Of a stretch of DNA of 64,000 nt, positions 1 to 8,730 are shown in pieces. This stretch comes from Paenibacillus pinisoli. GTDB taxonomy: Bacteria > Bacillota > Bacilli > Paenibacillales > Paenibacillaceae. The notes under the pieces are model-generated. The model was given only the letters and a program-made list of their open reading frames with translations, searched no databases and was not told the DNA's origin. How positions within the stretch are numbered: the stretch's first letter is position 1; the number at the start of each line of letters is the position of its first letter. Made by a program: the position numbers and the translations under genes. Location of the stretch: the NCBI RefSeq assembly GCF_003605435.1, contig NZ_QXQB01000003.1:248001-312000 (forward strand). Reading direction: 5' to 3'.

Positions 1-8
1 ATTGCGTG

Positions 9-209
9 TTATACGCCCATTTTTTTGCGCTGGTTGTTAACCTTTTTTGTGTTCTGGCTTTTCAGCTCCTGAGTCCCGGTTGAAAGATGCTTCTGACCTG
101 GCTTGCCGCCGGAGGCTGCTTGCTTCTTCTGAGCCAGCAATTGCTTGGCGCGCTCGGCCTGGGATAACGGCTTGGACGGCTGAGCTTCGTTTTGTTCATT
201 CGTAGACAT
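9..209 (-). CDS. small basic hypothetical protein
   Basis: A complete 66-residue ORF preceded by a Shine-Dalgarno sequence (GAGGTGAAC on the minus strand). The product is hydrophilic and rich in Lys, Gln and Ser, with a very basic C terminus and no hydrophobic segment, so it is probably cytosolic and largely disordered. I do not recognise a family. It is transcribed away from the neighbouring methylase gene's end and could be the last gene of that run, 31 bases downstream of it. Being real rests on the ribosome binding site and codon pattern only. Confidence 0.6.
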   Translation of the reverse strand: MSTNEQNEAQPSKPLSQAERAKQLLAQKKQAASGGKPGQKHLSTGTQELKSQNTKKVNNQRKKMGV

Positions 210-240
210 AGGTTCACCTCGCTTTATGCTCCAATCATTA

Positions 241-1179
241 CTATTCTACTACACTTACATACCGCGTAAAAGAGCCTTTCGACAGCCTTGCCTGATTCCT
301 TACCCTGAAATCCGCTTTGATGAAACGCTCCGGGATATCCTCCGTCGTCACAATGACCGCTCGCCCCGCCATTCTTCGGACAGCCCGCAGCATATCCAGC
401 GATTCCTCCTCCGGCAAGACAGAGCAGAGGTTGTACGGCATGTCCACGATCGCCGCGTCATACTGCTTCGCCGCATTCCGCATATCGCCAAGCATCACCT
501 TATCGGGATAGCCGAAGTGAGCCAGGTTCAGCCTCGCTCCCCGCACTGCAAGGGGGTTGCGGTCTATCCCGTCTATAGCAATGCCCATCGACATCGCCTC
601 GATAAGCACCGTACCCATGCCGCAGCATGGATCGATCAACCGCAGAGACGCCGGCTTCGCCTCCCCGGCAGCAATATTCACGATCGCTCTGGCCGCGCGG
701 GTTGGCAGCGCAGTGGAATAATTTTGAGGCTTGCTCTGGTGCTTGAGCCATATCGATTCAGCGTCCTCGCTCGGTCCGAACAGCCAGCCCCCCTTGTAAC
801 GGATCAGTCCAAACTGCCTATCCGGCCTGCGCATCTCTGCCTGGCCCTTCATGACGGAACCGACAGTTCGCTCCAGCTTGCGGCGCTCTTCATAATCGTG
901 ATGCTCGTCCCCTTCCGTGTACAGCACCTTAAAGCTTCCGCTCACAGGCTCAAGCAGGGCAAGCCGCTCCGTAAGCTCAGTCAGATTCTCCGCTTCCTCC
1001 AGTATGCGAATGCGCCGTTTGAAGAATGGGCTTCGGTTCACGGACGGCAAGTCTTCATTCGCCTGCACAGATACGATGCCAGGCCCGATAGCCGCCTCGC
1101 ACCCGAACAGGGAATCCAGCTCCAATGCGCATAACTCCGCCTCGTCTTCATGCCTTGCATATGTATAGATGGCTTTCAT
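241..1179 (-). CDS. putative RNA methylase (UPF0020/TRM11-like, SAM-dependent)
   Basis: A 312-residue predicted Rossmann-fold methyltransferase. The SAM-binding motif I is DPCCGMGT (about residues 183-190), followed by an acidic loop ending in IDRNP (motif II). The catalytic loop motif IV is DMPYN (about 246-250), a variant of the (D/N)PPY signature of N-methyltransferases acting on RNA or DNA bases. The N-terminal 130 residues would be the substrate-recognition part. This architecture matches bacterial TRM11-like/UPF0020 proteins; the actual target base is unknown. The start has an AAGGTG site. It begins 11 bases after the end of the LapA-like gene, so the two are probably cotranscribed. Confidence 0.8.
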   Translation of the reverse strand: MKAIYTYARHEDEAELCALELDSLFGCEAAIGPGIVSVQANEDLPSVNRSPFFKRRIRILEEAENLTELTERLALLEPVSGSFKVLYTEGDEHHDYEERRKLERTVGSVMKGQAEMRRPDRQFGLIRYKGGWLFGPSEDAESIWLKHQSKPQNYSTALPTRAARAIVNIAAGEAKPASLRLIDPCCGMGTVLIEAMSMGIAIDGIDRNPLAVRGARLNLAHFGYPDKVMLGDMRNAAKQYDAAIVDMPYNLCSVLPEEESLDMLRAVRRMAGRAVIVTTEDIPERFIKADFRVRNQARLSKGSFTRYVSVVE

Positions 1180-1190
1180 GCTCTCACACC

Positions 1191-1550
1191 TTAATTTTTG
1201 CTTTCGTCCGCTCCATCCGCCACGCTATTCGGCTGCTCCTCTGAAGAGAGAGATTCCTTGTCGCCATCGTACGCATAGTTTGCCTCGAACTTATCCGATA
1301 CAGACGGTCCCTCCGCTATGCGCTTCTCAAGCGACTTGACTGTCTTCTGAAGCTTATAAATCCGCAGCATCCCGAACAGCCCTACAGTCAGTCCGCCAAG
1401 CAGCGTCGATACGAGAATAACGAGAATAAGCGGTGTGTTCGTCTTCGCGAATAAGAAATTCACCTGCACTTGATCCACATTAATGACTGCGAATACTGCG
1501 ATAACCAGCGCAAATGCGAATGCCGATATCAGTATGCCTTGTCCCTTCAT
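1191..1550 (-). CDS. LapA-domain (DUF1049) membrane protein
   Basis: A 119-residue protein with two transmembrane segments (about 7-27 and 40-62), the glycine-rich turn LLGGLTVGLFG in the second, then a basic heptad-like stretch (IYKLQKTVKSLEKRI) and an acidic, Ser-rich tail. This is the LapA/YciS layout: two short membrane helices and a cytosolic coiled coil. In Gram-negative bacteria the family supports lipopolysaccharide assembly; in Bacillota the role is not established. The start follows a GGAGGG ribosome binding site. It is the promoter-proximal gene of a two-gene unit with the RNA methylase. Confidence 0.75.
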   Translation of the reverse strand: MKGQGILISAFAFALVIAVFAVINVDQVQVNFLFAKTNTPLILVILVSTLLGGLTVGLFGMLRIYKLQKTVKSLEKRIAEGPSVSDKFEANYAYDGDKESLSSEEQPNSVADGADESKN

Positions 1551-1629
1551 GAATGATCCCTCCAGTTCTTAGGATTAGATTCTCATAATTAGTCCAAATA
1601 GTCTAGTGGTAAGGGGATCTCCGTATGGC

Positions 1630-1670
1630 AAAAAAAGAGCCGGCCCCGTCCTGTGACAAGAGGCCAGCCC
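1630..1670 (-). terminator. Rho-independent terminator of namA
   Basis: On the minus strand GGGCTGGCC (1670-1662) pairs with GGCCGGCTC (1645-1637), using two G-U wobbles, and is followed by a run of seven T. It lies just beyond the stop of the old yellow enzyme gene. Confidence 0.8.
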
Positions 1671-1691
1671 TTCCTTTTCCTTTATTGATAA

Positions 1692-2726
1692 TTAATAGCC
1701 GCGGATATAAGCTTTCGGCACATGGGCGCGGAAGTCGCCGCCCGTCTCCTTGATCGCGTGGATCGCCCAATACGGATCGCGCAGCAAGCCGCGTCCAATC
1801 GCCACCAGATCAGTCTTCCCAGTCGCAAGCGTCTCGGCTGCGAAGTGAGGATCATCCAGCATGCCGACTGCAATCACCGGTACGCCCAGAGCTTGCTTCA
1901 CCGTATGCGCGGCTTCCAGCTGGAAGCCAGGCTCAACCTTCGGCCGCTTGGCCGGAGCAGGCGTGCCTTCGCCTCCTGTAGAGATATGAAGCAGATCGAC
2001 TCCTGCTTCGAGATAAGCGCGGCACAGCTCGATCCCGTAGTCAATGCCGTAGCCGTCCTCGACATATTCGAGCGCAGAGATACGGAATAACAGCGGCATA
2101 TCCTCAGGCATATGCTTCTTCGCTTCGGCAATAGCCTCTCGGCCGAACAGCGTCAGATCTTGCCCATATTCGTCATCCCGCGTGTTCGTGCGGGACGAAT
2201 GGAATTGATGAATCAGGTATCCGTGCGCGCCGTGCAGCTCGATCGTGTCGAACCCGGCTTCTACCGCCCTGCGGACGGCTTCTCCGAATTTCTTGACCAT
2301 ATCCTTCACTTCTGCCGTTGTCAAAGCGCGCGGCTGCTTGTATGTCTCGTCGAACGCGATAGCCGATGGCGCTACAGGCTGCTCTGCATCCTGTGCCTTG
2401 CGCCCGGCATGCGCGATCTGGATGCCGATCTTGGCGCCATGCTCATGCGCAGCATCGACAATACGCTTCAGCGCCGGAATTTGGTCATCGGACCATAAAC
2501 CCAGACACTGGTCCGTAATCCGGCCGTCCGGCTCGACATTCGTCATCTCCACGATGACGAGCCCAACGCCTCCAAGGGCTCTGGATGTATAGTGTACATA
2601 GTGCCACTCATTGGCAATGCCGTCCTTCTCCGTAACGCTGTACTGGCACATAGGCGCCATGACCGTTCGGTTGCGAAGCTGAAGTCCTTTCATGGCAAAG
2701 GGCGTTTCTAACGTAAATCCACTCAT
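1692..2726 (-). CDS. namA: NADPH dehydrogenase, old yellow enzyme (YqjM/NamA type)
   Basis: A 344-residue flavin-dependent ene-reductase. It reduces activated C=C bonds of enals, enones or nitro compounds using NADPH and FMN in the cytosol. The YqjM-subclass hallmarks are visible: Cys27 and Tyr29 in MAPMCQYS (YqjM Cys26/Tyr28), His165/His168/Tyr170 in ELHGAHGYLIHQF, and a C-terminal phosphate-binding GMLDDP...AIGRGLLRDP region. The frame is open for 94 codons upstream, but the start at 2726 is chosen because a GGGAGGG site precedes it and it matches family length (338). Its promoter and nested inverted repeats are listed separately; induction by electrophiles through a repressor is plausible but inferred. 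Confidence 0.93.
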   Translation of the reverse strand: MSGFTLETPFAMKGLQLRNRTVMAPMCQYSVTEKDGIANEWHYVHYTSRALGGVGLVIVEMTNVEPDGRITDQCLGLWSDDQIPALKRIVDAAHEHGAKIGIQIAHAGRKAQDAEQPVAPSAIAFDETYKQPRALTTAEVKDMVKKFGEAVRRAVEAGFDTIELHGAHGYLIHQFHSSRTNTRDDEYGQDLTLFGREAIAEAKKHMPEDMPLLFRISALEYVEDGYGIDYGIELCRAYLEAGVDLLHISTGGEGTPAPAKRPKVEPGFQLEAAHTVKQALGVPVIAVGMLDDPHFAAETLATGKTDLVAIGRGLLRDPYWAIHAIKETGGDFRAHVPKAYIRGY

Positions 2727-2762
2727 TGGTTTCTTCCCTCCCTGAATCTGTCTATGACCGCG

Positions 2763-2774
2763 CCGTTCGAACGG
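2763..2774. promoter_or_regulatory. 12-bp perfect palindrome downstream of namA promoter
   Basis: CCGTTCGAACGG is self-complementary. It sits about 10-20 bases after the expected transcription start and is enclosed by an outer inverted repeat, TATGACCGC (2753-2761) and GCGGTCATA (2799-2807). Position and symmetry suit a repressor operator (MarR, TetR or HxlR type); the regulator is unknown and not encoded next door. Confidence 0.4.
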
Positions 2775-2787
2775 TACGTGGTTATCT

Positions 2788-2816
2788 ATTGTACTGCTGC
2801 GGTCATAAGCTTGCAA
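2788..2816 (-). promoter_or_regulatory. sigma-A promoter of namA
   Basis: On the minus strand TTGCAA (2816-2811), a 17-base spacer and TACAAT (2793-2788). It is about 60 bases upstream of the namA start codon. One arm of the outer inverted repeat lies in the spacer. Confidence 0.6.
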
Positions 2817-2820
2817 GTAT

Positions 2821-3465
2821 TCAGAGTGGCCCGCCGGCTCCAACCGCCTGAAGCCAGGCTCTAGCCATAAGCGCATGTCCGGCAGGAGTAGGATGGACGC
2901 CGTCCGGCGCCCAATAGGCAATGGATGCGGTTGCTCTCGCTTGTGCAAAAAGCCCGTCGAGCGGTATGTAGATAGCACCCAGCTCCTCCGCCAGATCGCG
3001 GATGGCATGGATCTTGGGATCGAGATCCTCGCGGCATTGCCTATGAACCTCCGCTTGCGGCAGCACGAAAGGCTCGATCAGAATGAGCTTGGATCCGCAC
3101 TTCCGGGCTGCCTCCAGCAGCAGCTTCCGGTAGATGCCGATGAATCTATCCGCTGGCGTATGCTGATCGCGGTCGTAGCGCCTCATCGCATCATTAATGC
3201 CGATCATGACACTGATCCAGTCTGGCTTCAAGGCGATGCAGTCCTCTTGCCAGCGGCTCTCCAGATCGATGACTCGATTGCCGGAGATGCCCCGGTTATA
3301 GAACTTGACACCGAGATGCGGATACATGGCTCCGAACATACCTGCAGCCATAAGCGCATAGCCGCTTCCCAGACTGTGCGGATCACTATAGTTGCGCCCC
3401 CCATCGGTTATGCTGTCCCCGATAAACAATACGGTCTCGCTCTTCTGAATAACAGGACTGGACAC
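2821..3465 (-). CDS. SGNH/GDSL-family esterase
   Basis: A roughly 214-residue hydrolase of the SGNH fold. Block I is FIGDSITDGGRN (nucleophile Ser), block II the Gly of NRGISGNRV, block III GIND (oxyanion Asn), and block V DGVHPTPAGH (catalytic Asp and His). There is no signal peptide, so it acts in the cytosol. Length and sequence type resemble YesT/YesY-like rhamnogalacturonan acetylesterases and XynB-like deacetylases; deacetylation of an imported oligosaccharide is inferred from the sugar-transport genes upstream. An ATG at 3474 directly abuts the AAGGAG site, so the GTG at 3465 (nine-base spacing) is the better start. It follows the dehydrogenase gene closely and is probably the last gene of that operon. 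Confidence 0.85.
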   Translation of the reverse strand: MSSPVIQKSETVLFIGDSITDGGRNYSDPHSLGSGYALMAAGMFGAMYPHLGVKFYNRGISGNRVIDLESRWQEDCIALKPDWISVMIGINDAMRRYDRDQHTPADRFIGIYRKLLLEAARKCGSKLILIEPFVLPQAEVHRQCREDLDPKIHAIRDLAEELGAIYIPLDGLFAQARATASIAYWAPDGVHPTPAGHALMARAWLQAVGAGGPL

Positions 3466-3479
3466 TTCGATCATCTCCT

Positions 3480-4493
3480 TCAGAAAGTTTCGGCTGCCTG
3501 GTAGCGGATAAGCGTAGCAATCGATTTGCCAGGCACTCTGTAGTTCTCATAGGCCTCCGCAGCGCGCTCCAGAGGGTAGATGCCCGTAATGAGCGGCTTC
3601 ATTGAGATGCGGCCTTCACTAAGCAAGCGAATGTACTCTGCGATGTTGCGGCCTTCCGTCCACCGGACGTGGCCGCGGGGATAATCCCGATTCTCCAGCT
3701 CATATTGCGGGTCGTACCGCCCCGGCCCGCCAGCCCGCGAGATGAGGATTTGCGCTTCCTTGGCGAACATAAGCGCCCTGGAGAACACCATAGACAGATC
3801 GCCCACGATAACGACCTTGCCGCGATCCCTGATCCACTCCAGCGCCTGATTGATTAACGCCTCTCCCGGACCGCCGGCGCACAACAGCACCGCGTCCGCT
3901 CCGCCCGCTCCCGCAGCCTCGCTCAGATTGGCGCTGAGCTTGGCCGCATCGTCGTACATCTGAGGGTACCCCTGCCTTCTCAGCATATCCGCCCGCTCTG
4001 TGCTGATGTCCACTCCAGCGGTCCGAATCGCAGCGGCGCCGGCAATCTGGACGATCAGATTGCCCAGTGTTCCAAGCCCGGCCACTATGGCCGATTCGCC
4101 GAAGCGAAGATCCGCCACGCGCAGCGCATGAACGGCAATTGCGCCCAGCCCGGCGAAGGCCGCTTCCTGCGGATCGACGTGATCGGGCACGACAGCGGTC
4201 AGATTGGTCGGCACGTTCAGCCACTCTGCATGTCGGACATATGGCACGCCGTAGCAAGCAAGGCGTTGTCCCCGCCGGAGGCCTATGACATCTGCGCCTA
4301 TGTCTTCTATAATCCCTACAGCGCTATAGCCCAGAGGAGCCAGCGCATCCCCGCCGCGGGTGACAAAGCCCATCTCCGTGCCGGGACTGATTGCTGAGTA
4401 TTCCGTACGGATCAGCACATGGCCCGGCGGAGTCTCCGCCCTCTCCATTTCGGCGATTACGATTTTTCCGTGCTGCGTGGCAACTGCTTTCAT
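3480..4493 (-). CDS. zinc-less MDR-family dehydrogenase
   Basis: A 337-residue medium-chain dehydrogenase/reductase. The GroES-like N-terminal half carries the SAISPGTEMG motif, typical of the threonine-dehydrogenase-like/bacteriochlorophyllide-dehydrogenase-like branch, where the catalytic zinc Cys is replaced. The Rossmann half has VAGLGTLGNLIVQIAGA (NAD(P)-binding). The four structural-zinc cysteines are absent. It probably oxidises a polyol or sugar derivative after import; the substrate is unknown. The start has a clean GGAGG site eight bases upstream. It lies 21 bases downstream of the AraC-sensor gene and just upstream of the SGNH esterase, so the three are likely cotranscribed. Confidence 0.85.
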   Translation of the reverse strand: MKAVATQHGKIVIAEMERAETPPGHVLIRTEYSAISPGTEMGFVTRGGDALAPLGYSAVGIIEDIGADVIGLRRGQRLACYGVPYVRHAEWLNVPTNLTAVVPDHVDPQEAAFAGLGAIAVHALRVADLRFGESAIVAGLGTLGNLIVQIAGAAAIRTAGVDISTERADMLRRQGYPQMYDDAAKLSANLSEAAGAGGADAVLLCAGGPGEALINQALEWIRDRGKVVIVGDLSMVFSRALMFAKEAQILISRAGGPGRYDPQYELENRDYPRGHVRWTEGRNIAEYIRLLSEGRISMKPLITGIYPLERAAEAYENYRVPGKSIATLIRYQAAETF

Positions 4494-4514
4494 CCCGTTA
4501 GCCTCCTGTGCTTG

Positions 4515-6767
4515 TCAGCCCGTATTTTGTTTTTGTTTGCGATATTCGCTCGGCGAGATGCCGTAATATTTTTTGAATGTCGTTGTAAAGGTAGAGGAAT
4601 TCAGATATCCGGTCTTCTCTCCTATCTCGGATACGCTGTAGCTTGTTTGCCTCAGCAGCTCGCGCGCATGGGACAACCGCACTTTGTTCAGATACTCCAC
4701 ATAGTTGACGCCGAACGTTTTTTTAAAGTAGCTGGAGAAGTACTTAGGCGAAGTGCCTGTTACCTCCGCCAGCTGATCCAGATACAAATTGCGCATATAG
4801 TTCAGTTCAATATATTGGGCGATGTACGCTTTGTTCAGCTTGCTCGCCGGTTCGACAGTCGCGCTATGCTGCACGATATGCTGCGCCGCTTCATGAAGAA
4901 GCTGCTCCAGCTTCTCAGGGTCAGCTGACGTCTCCGCGCAGCGGAGAAACTCGCTCTCAAGCAGGTACAGCTGGTCGTTCCGGTTAGCGGAAGGAGCCGC
5001 ATGACGGACCATCGCATAGAGTAGCGATTTCGCAATATATGCGAATTGATGCTGATGCACATTGCGCTCCGCCGTCTCGCGAAGCGTCTCTGTTATGACC
5101 AGCTTGCTCTCCTTCAGCTTGCCGTTCATAACGAAGCTGGCCAGCTTCTCCAGCCTCTCGATCGGCAGCGGCATGCTCCACTCATACTCCAGCTTGCCCG
5201 CATCAATGACAGAAGCCTTTTCATTGACATGGCGGTAAGCCATAGCGCTTGTCAGGCTTTGATAAGCCTTGCTGCAATTCGCGAGCTCCGACGCATATAC
5301 CTTGCTTACGCATGCAACGCCGGTATTACCGGCCAGCTCCCCATGCTGGAGCTGGCCGAGCAGCAAGCCTAGCAGCTTGAACAAGGTATCGCGCTCACTC
5401 GCCTGCCTGATGCCGATCAGCGCCAGGAATTGCAGCTCCCTCTCATGGTAGACATTCGCCATAGCCTGCCTCTCGCGAAGCCCTGTCTGAAGCAGCTCTG
5501 CAATCGACTCCGCAGATACTTGCGGCCCCTCCCCTGCCGGAGTGCTCCAGCGGAACATGACCATGACGAACTGCTTGTTCAGGAAGAAGTCCGATTCATA
5601 ACGCCGGATAAGCAGCTCATGCTCAGCGGACAGCTCGCGGTTATCTAGAGCAAGCAGCAGAATTCCTCTGCGCGCTTCTCCATCTACGAATGCCAATTGT
5701 TTTTTATAAATGTCGTTCTCCGCTTGCATATGCTTGATTCCGCTCAAAATCTTGGCAAAGTCATTGCCGCTATGCCGTCCGCCCAACTGATGCAGAATAC
5801 GCTTCACGGGCTTGTTCAGATAGATGCTGAGCAGGATAGACAGCAAGATGGCGCATAAGATGGCGGTGAACATAATAAGCCGGTTCGCCTGCGAGACGGA
5901 ATCGATGTTCTGGAACTGGAACGGAATCTTCTCGATATAAATAAACCCGTTAAAGTCCGACTTGTAGAAATGGTATTCATAGTTTTCCCGGGTCAGCGAA
6001 GCTTCCTGGGTCGAGCTCAAATAAACCTCTTCCATCATGCCCGTAATGTTCAGCGCCGAATCTGTCGTATAGATGACCTGTTGATTCTCATCCAGTACAA
6101 TTAGCGAAGCGCCTGGAATCATCAGGTTTTGGCTGACTTGCTTCATGAATGCCTTTTCATTAATAAGGAGAATTACATTTTTATTGGACAATCTGACCTT
6201 ATTGCCGCCTGCCGCGACCATCAGCTTTTTGCTCGTTTCCTTGAACGTATCCGACGAGATGCGGTAATACTCGCCCTGGAACAGCTTGAACGAGTTGCGC
6301 TCTTTCATATAAGTGCGCCAGTAGCTGGCATTGAACCGGTCATGCTTATACTTCTGGTTGAAAAATGCTGGAAGGCCGCTCGTCCCTGATGAAGTAATAA
6401 CTAGATCATAATCATCGTAGAAGACGACCGCCTCCTCGATAAAATCGACTGAGGACACGAGCGATGACAAATTATCTTGCAGCAAATAAACATCGGACAT
6501 ATCCGCATGCCCTTCATCGTCCGGCTCTAGCACGTTATAGGGCAGCATATGAATGGAATGAATCAAATTGTTGATCGATCGGAAGTTGTTGTCAAAGGAG
6601 CCGATCATCGCCTTCACGGCAAGGGAATTGTTCTCTGTCATCCGGTCGTAAATGCCCGAGATCGAATTTCTGTAGAGATAGTACATGGAGATCACCATGA
6701 TTCCGATGACAAGCAGCATTGCGAAGAAAATCTGGAAGGTTCCTTGATTTTTCAACAATCGCTTCAT
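4515..6767 (-). CDS. membrane-anchored AraC-family transcriptional regulator
   Basis: A roughly 750-residue one-component sensor. A transmembrane helix near the N terminus (FFAMLLVIGIMVISMYYLY) and a second at about residue 300 (LIMFTAILCAILLSILLSIYL) enclose an extracytoplasmic sensing domain of some 260 residues. A cytosolic linker leads to the C-terminal AraC DNA-binding domain with two helix-turn-helix units (YLDQLAEVTGTSPKYFSSYF and SEIGEKTGYLNSSTFTTTFK). This type is common in Paenibacillus beside LplABC-like importers and controls them in response to extracellular sugar. An upstream GTG at 6779 directly abuts the Shine-Dalgarno; the ATG at 6767 is better spaced. It follows the permease genes (46 bases to the permease stop at 6826), so it is part of the importer transcript. 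Confidence 0.9.
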   Translation of the reverse strand: MKRLLKNQGTFQIFFAMLLVIGIMVISMYYLYRNSISGIYDRMTENNSLAVKAMIGSFDNNFRSINNLIHSIHMLPYNVLEPDDEGHADMSDVYLLQDNLSSLVSSVDFIEEAVVFYDDYDLVITSSGTSGLPAFFNQKYKHDRFNASYWRTYMKERNSFKLFQGEYYRISSDTFKETSKKLMVAAGGNKVRLSNKNVILLINEKAFMKQVSQNLMIPGASLIVLDENQQVIYTTDSALNITGMMEEVYLSSTQEASLTRENYEYHFYKSDFNGFIYIEKIPFQFQNIDSVSQANRLIMFTAILCAILLSILLSIYLNKPVKRILHQLGGRHSGNDFAKILSGIKHMQAENDIYKKQLAFVDGEARRGILLLALDNRELSAEHELLIRRYESDFFLNKQFVMVMFRWSTPAGEGPQVSAESIAELLQTGLRERQAMANVYHERELQFLALIGIRQASERDTLFKLLGLLLGQLQHGELAGNTGVACVSKVYASELANCSKAYQSLTSAMAYRHVNEKASVIDAGKLEYEWSMPLPIERLEKLASFVMNGKLKESKLVITETLRETAERNVHQHQFAYIAKSLLYAMVRHAAPSANRNDQLYLLESEFLRCAETSADPEKLEQLLHEAAQHIVQHSATVEPASKLNKAYIAQYIELNYMRNLYLDQLAEVTGTSPKYFSSYFKKTFGVNYVEYLNKVRLSHARELLRQTSYSVSEIGEKTGYLNSSTFTTTFKKYYGISPSEYRKQKQNTG

Positions 6768-6825
6768 CCTGTCGGCCACCCTTTCTGCCCATGCTGTATC
6801 TCAACTATTTCTACAAAGAGAGCAG

Positions 6826-7689
6826 CTACCCCTTCTCCGCCCCCAACATGACACCTTTGGCAAAATACTTCTGCACGAACGGATAGATGAGCAGCACCGG
6901 CACCATCGACAATACGATCGTCGCATTCTTCTTCGCCTGCGGCGCGAGCGCAGAGGCGTCCACCAGCCCAGCCCCGCTGCCTTCATTAAAAATTAGCATA
7001 TCCCGGAGCACGACCTGAAGCGGGTACATATCCGAGTCGTTCAAATAAATCATCGGCAGAAAAAAGCTGTTCCAATGGCCCATGAAATAGAACAGGCCGA
7101 TAGATGCAAGCGCCGGCTTCGACAGCGGGATGACGATATTGAACAGGATCCGGTATTCCGACGCGCCGTCAATAAGCGCGGCTTCCCGCACCTGCGAGGA
7201 CATGCTCTCGTAAAAACTCTTCAATATAATAAGCTCCATCGTCCAGATTGCATTCGGGATAACCAGCGACCATACGGTATTCGTCAGCCCCAGCTCCGAG
7301 ACGATCAAATAATTCGGAATTATGCCCGGATTCAGGAACATAGTCAGCACAATGCCGAGCATCCAATATTTGCGCCACAGAAAATCCGGCTTCGACAATG
7401 GGTAGGCAGCGATTGCCGTTACAAGCAGATTAATCGCCGTACCCAGCGTCGTATACAATATCGTATTCAAATAAGCGCGCGGAATGCGGACATCCTTCAG
7501 CACATCCGCATACGCCTTGAAATTAAGATCAATCGGATACAGCCACACGCTGCCCTGAATAACCTGAGAAGTGCCGCTAAGCGAGATAGCGAGTATATAT
7601 ACGATCGGATAAAGTGTAGCCAAAGCTGCGATCGTAAGGACCAAGCCGTTCAAGATGCCGAACAGCGTAATTCGTGATTCTCCTACCAT
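6826..7689 (-). CDS. carbohydrate ABC transporter permease (LplC/MalG type)
   Basis: A 287-residue inner-membrane permease with six predicted helices. The cytosolic coupling (EAA) loop reads EAALIDGASEYRILFNIVIP, the canonical contact with the ATPase. It begins inside the end of the other permease gene (a 7-base overlap), behind a GGAGGT site, so the two are translationally coupled. With the lipoprotein and partner permease it forms a CUT1-type importer for an oligosaccharide. No ATPase is encoded here, as is usual for this family, which shares a MsmX-like ATPase encoded elsewhere. Confidence 0.92.
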   Translation of the reverse strand: MVGESRITLFGILNGLVLTIAALATLYPIVYILAISLSGTSQVIQGSVWLYPIDLNFKAYADVLKDVRIPRAYLNTILYTTLGTAINLLVTAIAAYPLSKPDFLWRKYWMLGIVLTMFLNPGIIPNYLIVSELGLTNTVWSLVIPNAIWTMELIILKSFYESMSSQVREAALIDGASEYRILFNIVIPLSKPALASIGLFYFMGHWNSFFLPMIYLNDSDMYPLQVVLRDMLIFNEGSGAGLVDASALAPQAKKNATIVLSMVPVLLIYPFVQKYFAKGVMLGAEKG

Positions 7690-8657
7690 AAGCCGCGACC
7701 TCCTAGCCTTCTGCTGATGAAATTAGCGGCAAGCAGCATAATCATGGCAATCAGCGCTTCGAACATGCCGACAGCCGCTGCATAGCTGTAGTTCGTCTCC
7801 AGCAAACCTTTGCGATAGACGAATGTCGAGAAGACATCGGCGACCTCATAGGTGGTCGGCGTATAAAGCAGCAGCACCTTCTCATAGCCGACGCGAATCA
7901 TCGATCCCGTCTTCAGAATGAACATCACAAGCACTGTCGGCAGAATCCCGGGTAAGGTTATATGCCAGATGCTGCGAAGCCTGCTGCTTCCGTCTACCCT
8001 TGCGGCTTCGTACAGCGTCGGACTAATGCCCGATATGGCTGCAAGATAGATGATGGCTTCATATCCGGCAGTCAACCATATATCAGATACGACATAGACC
8101 GTCCGGAACCACTCCGGCAGGATGAGGAAATAGATTTTTTCCAATCCGAACCATGCGATGATTTGGTTAATAATGCCGCTCCCGGGCGACAAGAAGTCAA
8201 TAATCATGCTGCTGATGATGACGACGGATAGAAATGCCGGCAGATAGGTAAAGGTTTGCACCGATTTTTTGAACCACTTCACCCTTACCTCGTTCAGCAG
8301 AACCGCCAGAATAATCGGGAAGGGAAACCCGAAGATAAGCGAGTAGAATCCAAGCAGCAGCGTGTTTTTGAACAAGAGATAGAAGTCATCCCCCGTAAAA
8401 AACTTGGTGAAATGCTTCAGCCCCACCCAGTCGCTCCCCATAATTCCCTGAAAGACGCTGTAATCCTTGAAGGCAATAATCAGCCCGTACAACGGGCCGT
8501 AACGGAACAGCAAATAAAAAACAATGCATGGAATAAACAAAATAAGAAGCTGCCGGTCGCGCTTCATATGCTTCCAGGTTGCTTGCAGCCTTGAACGGAA
8601 TGAGGCGGAGCCTCGCCGGTTCTCCTTGACCGCCGTCCCGGTGACTGGACTTGCCAT
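7683..8657 (-). CDS. carbohydrate ABC transporter permease (LplB type)
   Basis: A 324-residue permease with a basic cytosolic N terminus (MASPVTG... to KHMKRDRQ) and six helices; the first reads LLILFIPCIVFYLLFRYGPLYG. The EAA loop is YEAARVDGSSRLRSIWHITL. The frame stays open 30 codons further upstream, but AAGGAGG lies properly before the ATG at 8657. It is encoded downstream of the binding-protein gene with a gap of about 70 bases and overlaps the next permease. Confidence 0.92.
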   Translation of the reverse strand: MASPVTGTAVKENRRGSASFRSRLQATWKHMKRDRQLLILFIPCIVFYLLFRYGPLYGLIIAFKDYSVFQGIMGSDWVGLKHFTKFFTGDDFYLLFKNTLLLGFYSLIFGFPFPIILAVLLNEVRVKWFKKSVQTFTYLPAFLSVVIISSMIIDFLSPGSGIINQIIAWFGLEKIYFLILPEWFRTVYVVSDIWLTAGYEAIIYLAAISGISPTLYEAARVDGSSRLRSIWHITLPGILPTVLVMFILKTGSMIRVGYEKVLLLYTPTTYEVADVFSTFVYRKGLLETNYSYAAAVGMFEALIAMIMLLAANFISRRLGGRGLW

Positions 8658-8730
8658 GTTTCCTTCCCTCCTTACGAGGATAGCGGCGGCGTCCAATGGC
8701 AGACGCCGCTCGCAGCATCCTGGCCGATCG

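Noticed and set aside
226..1134. A 302-residue plus-strand gene opposite the RNA methylase
   Set aside because: It has no ribosome binding site, its product is an Arg/His/Pro-rich shadow of the opposite-strand gene, and the methylase carries clear motifs. The same applies to most long opposite-strand frames in this GC-rich sequence, for example 31036-33195 and 23426-24595.
1692..3008. A longer namA product
   Set aside because: The extra 94 codons would overlap the SGNH esterase gene in another frame and the promoter; the start at 2726 has a good ribosome binding site and gives the family length.
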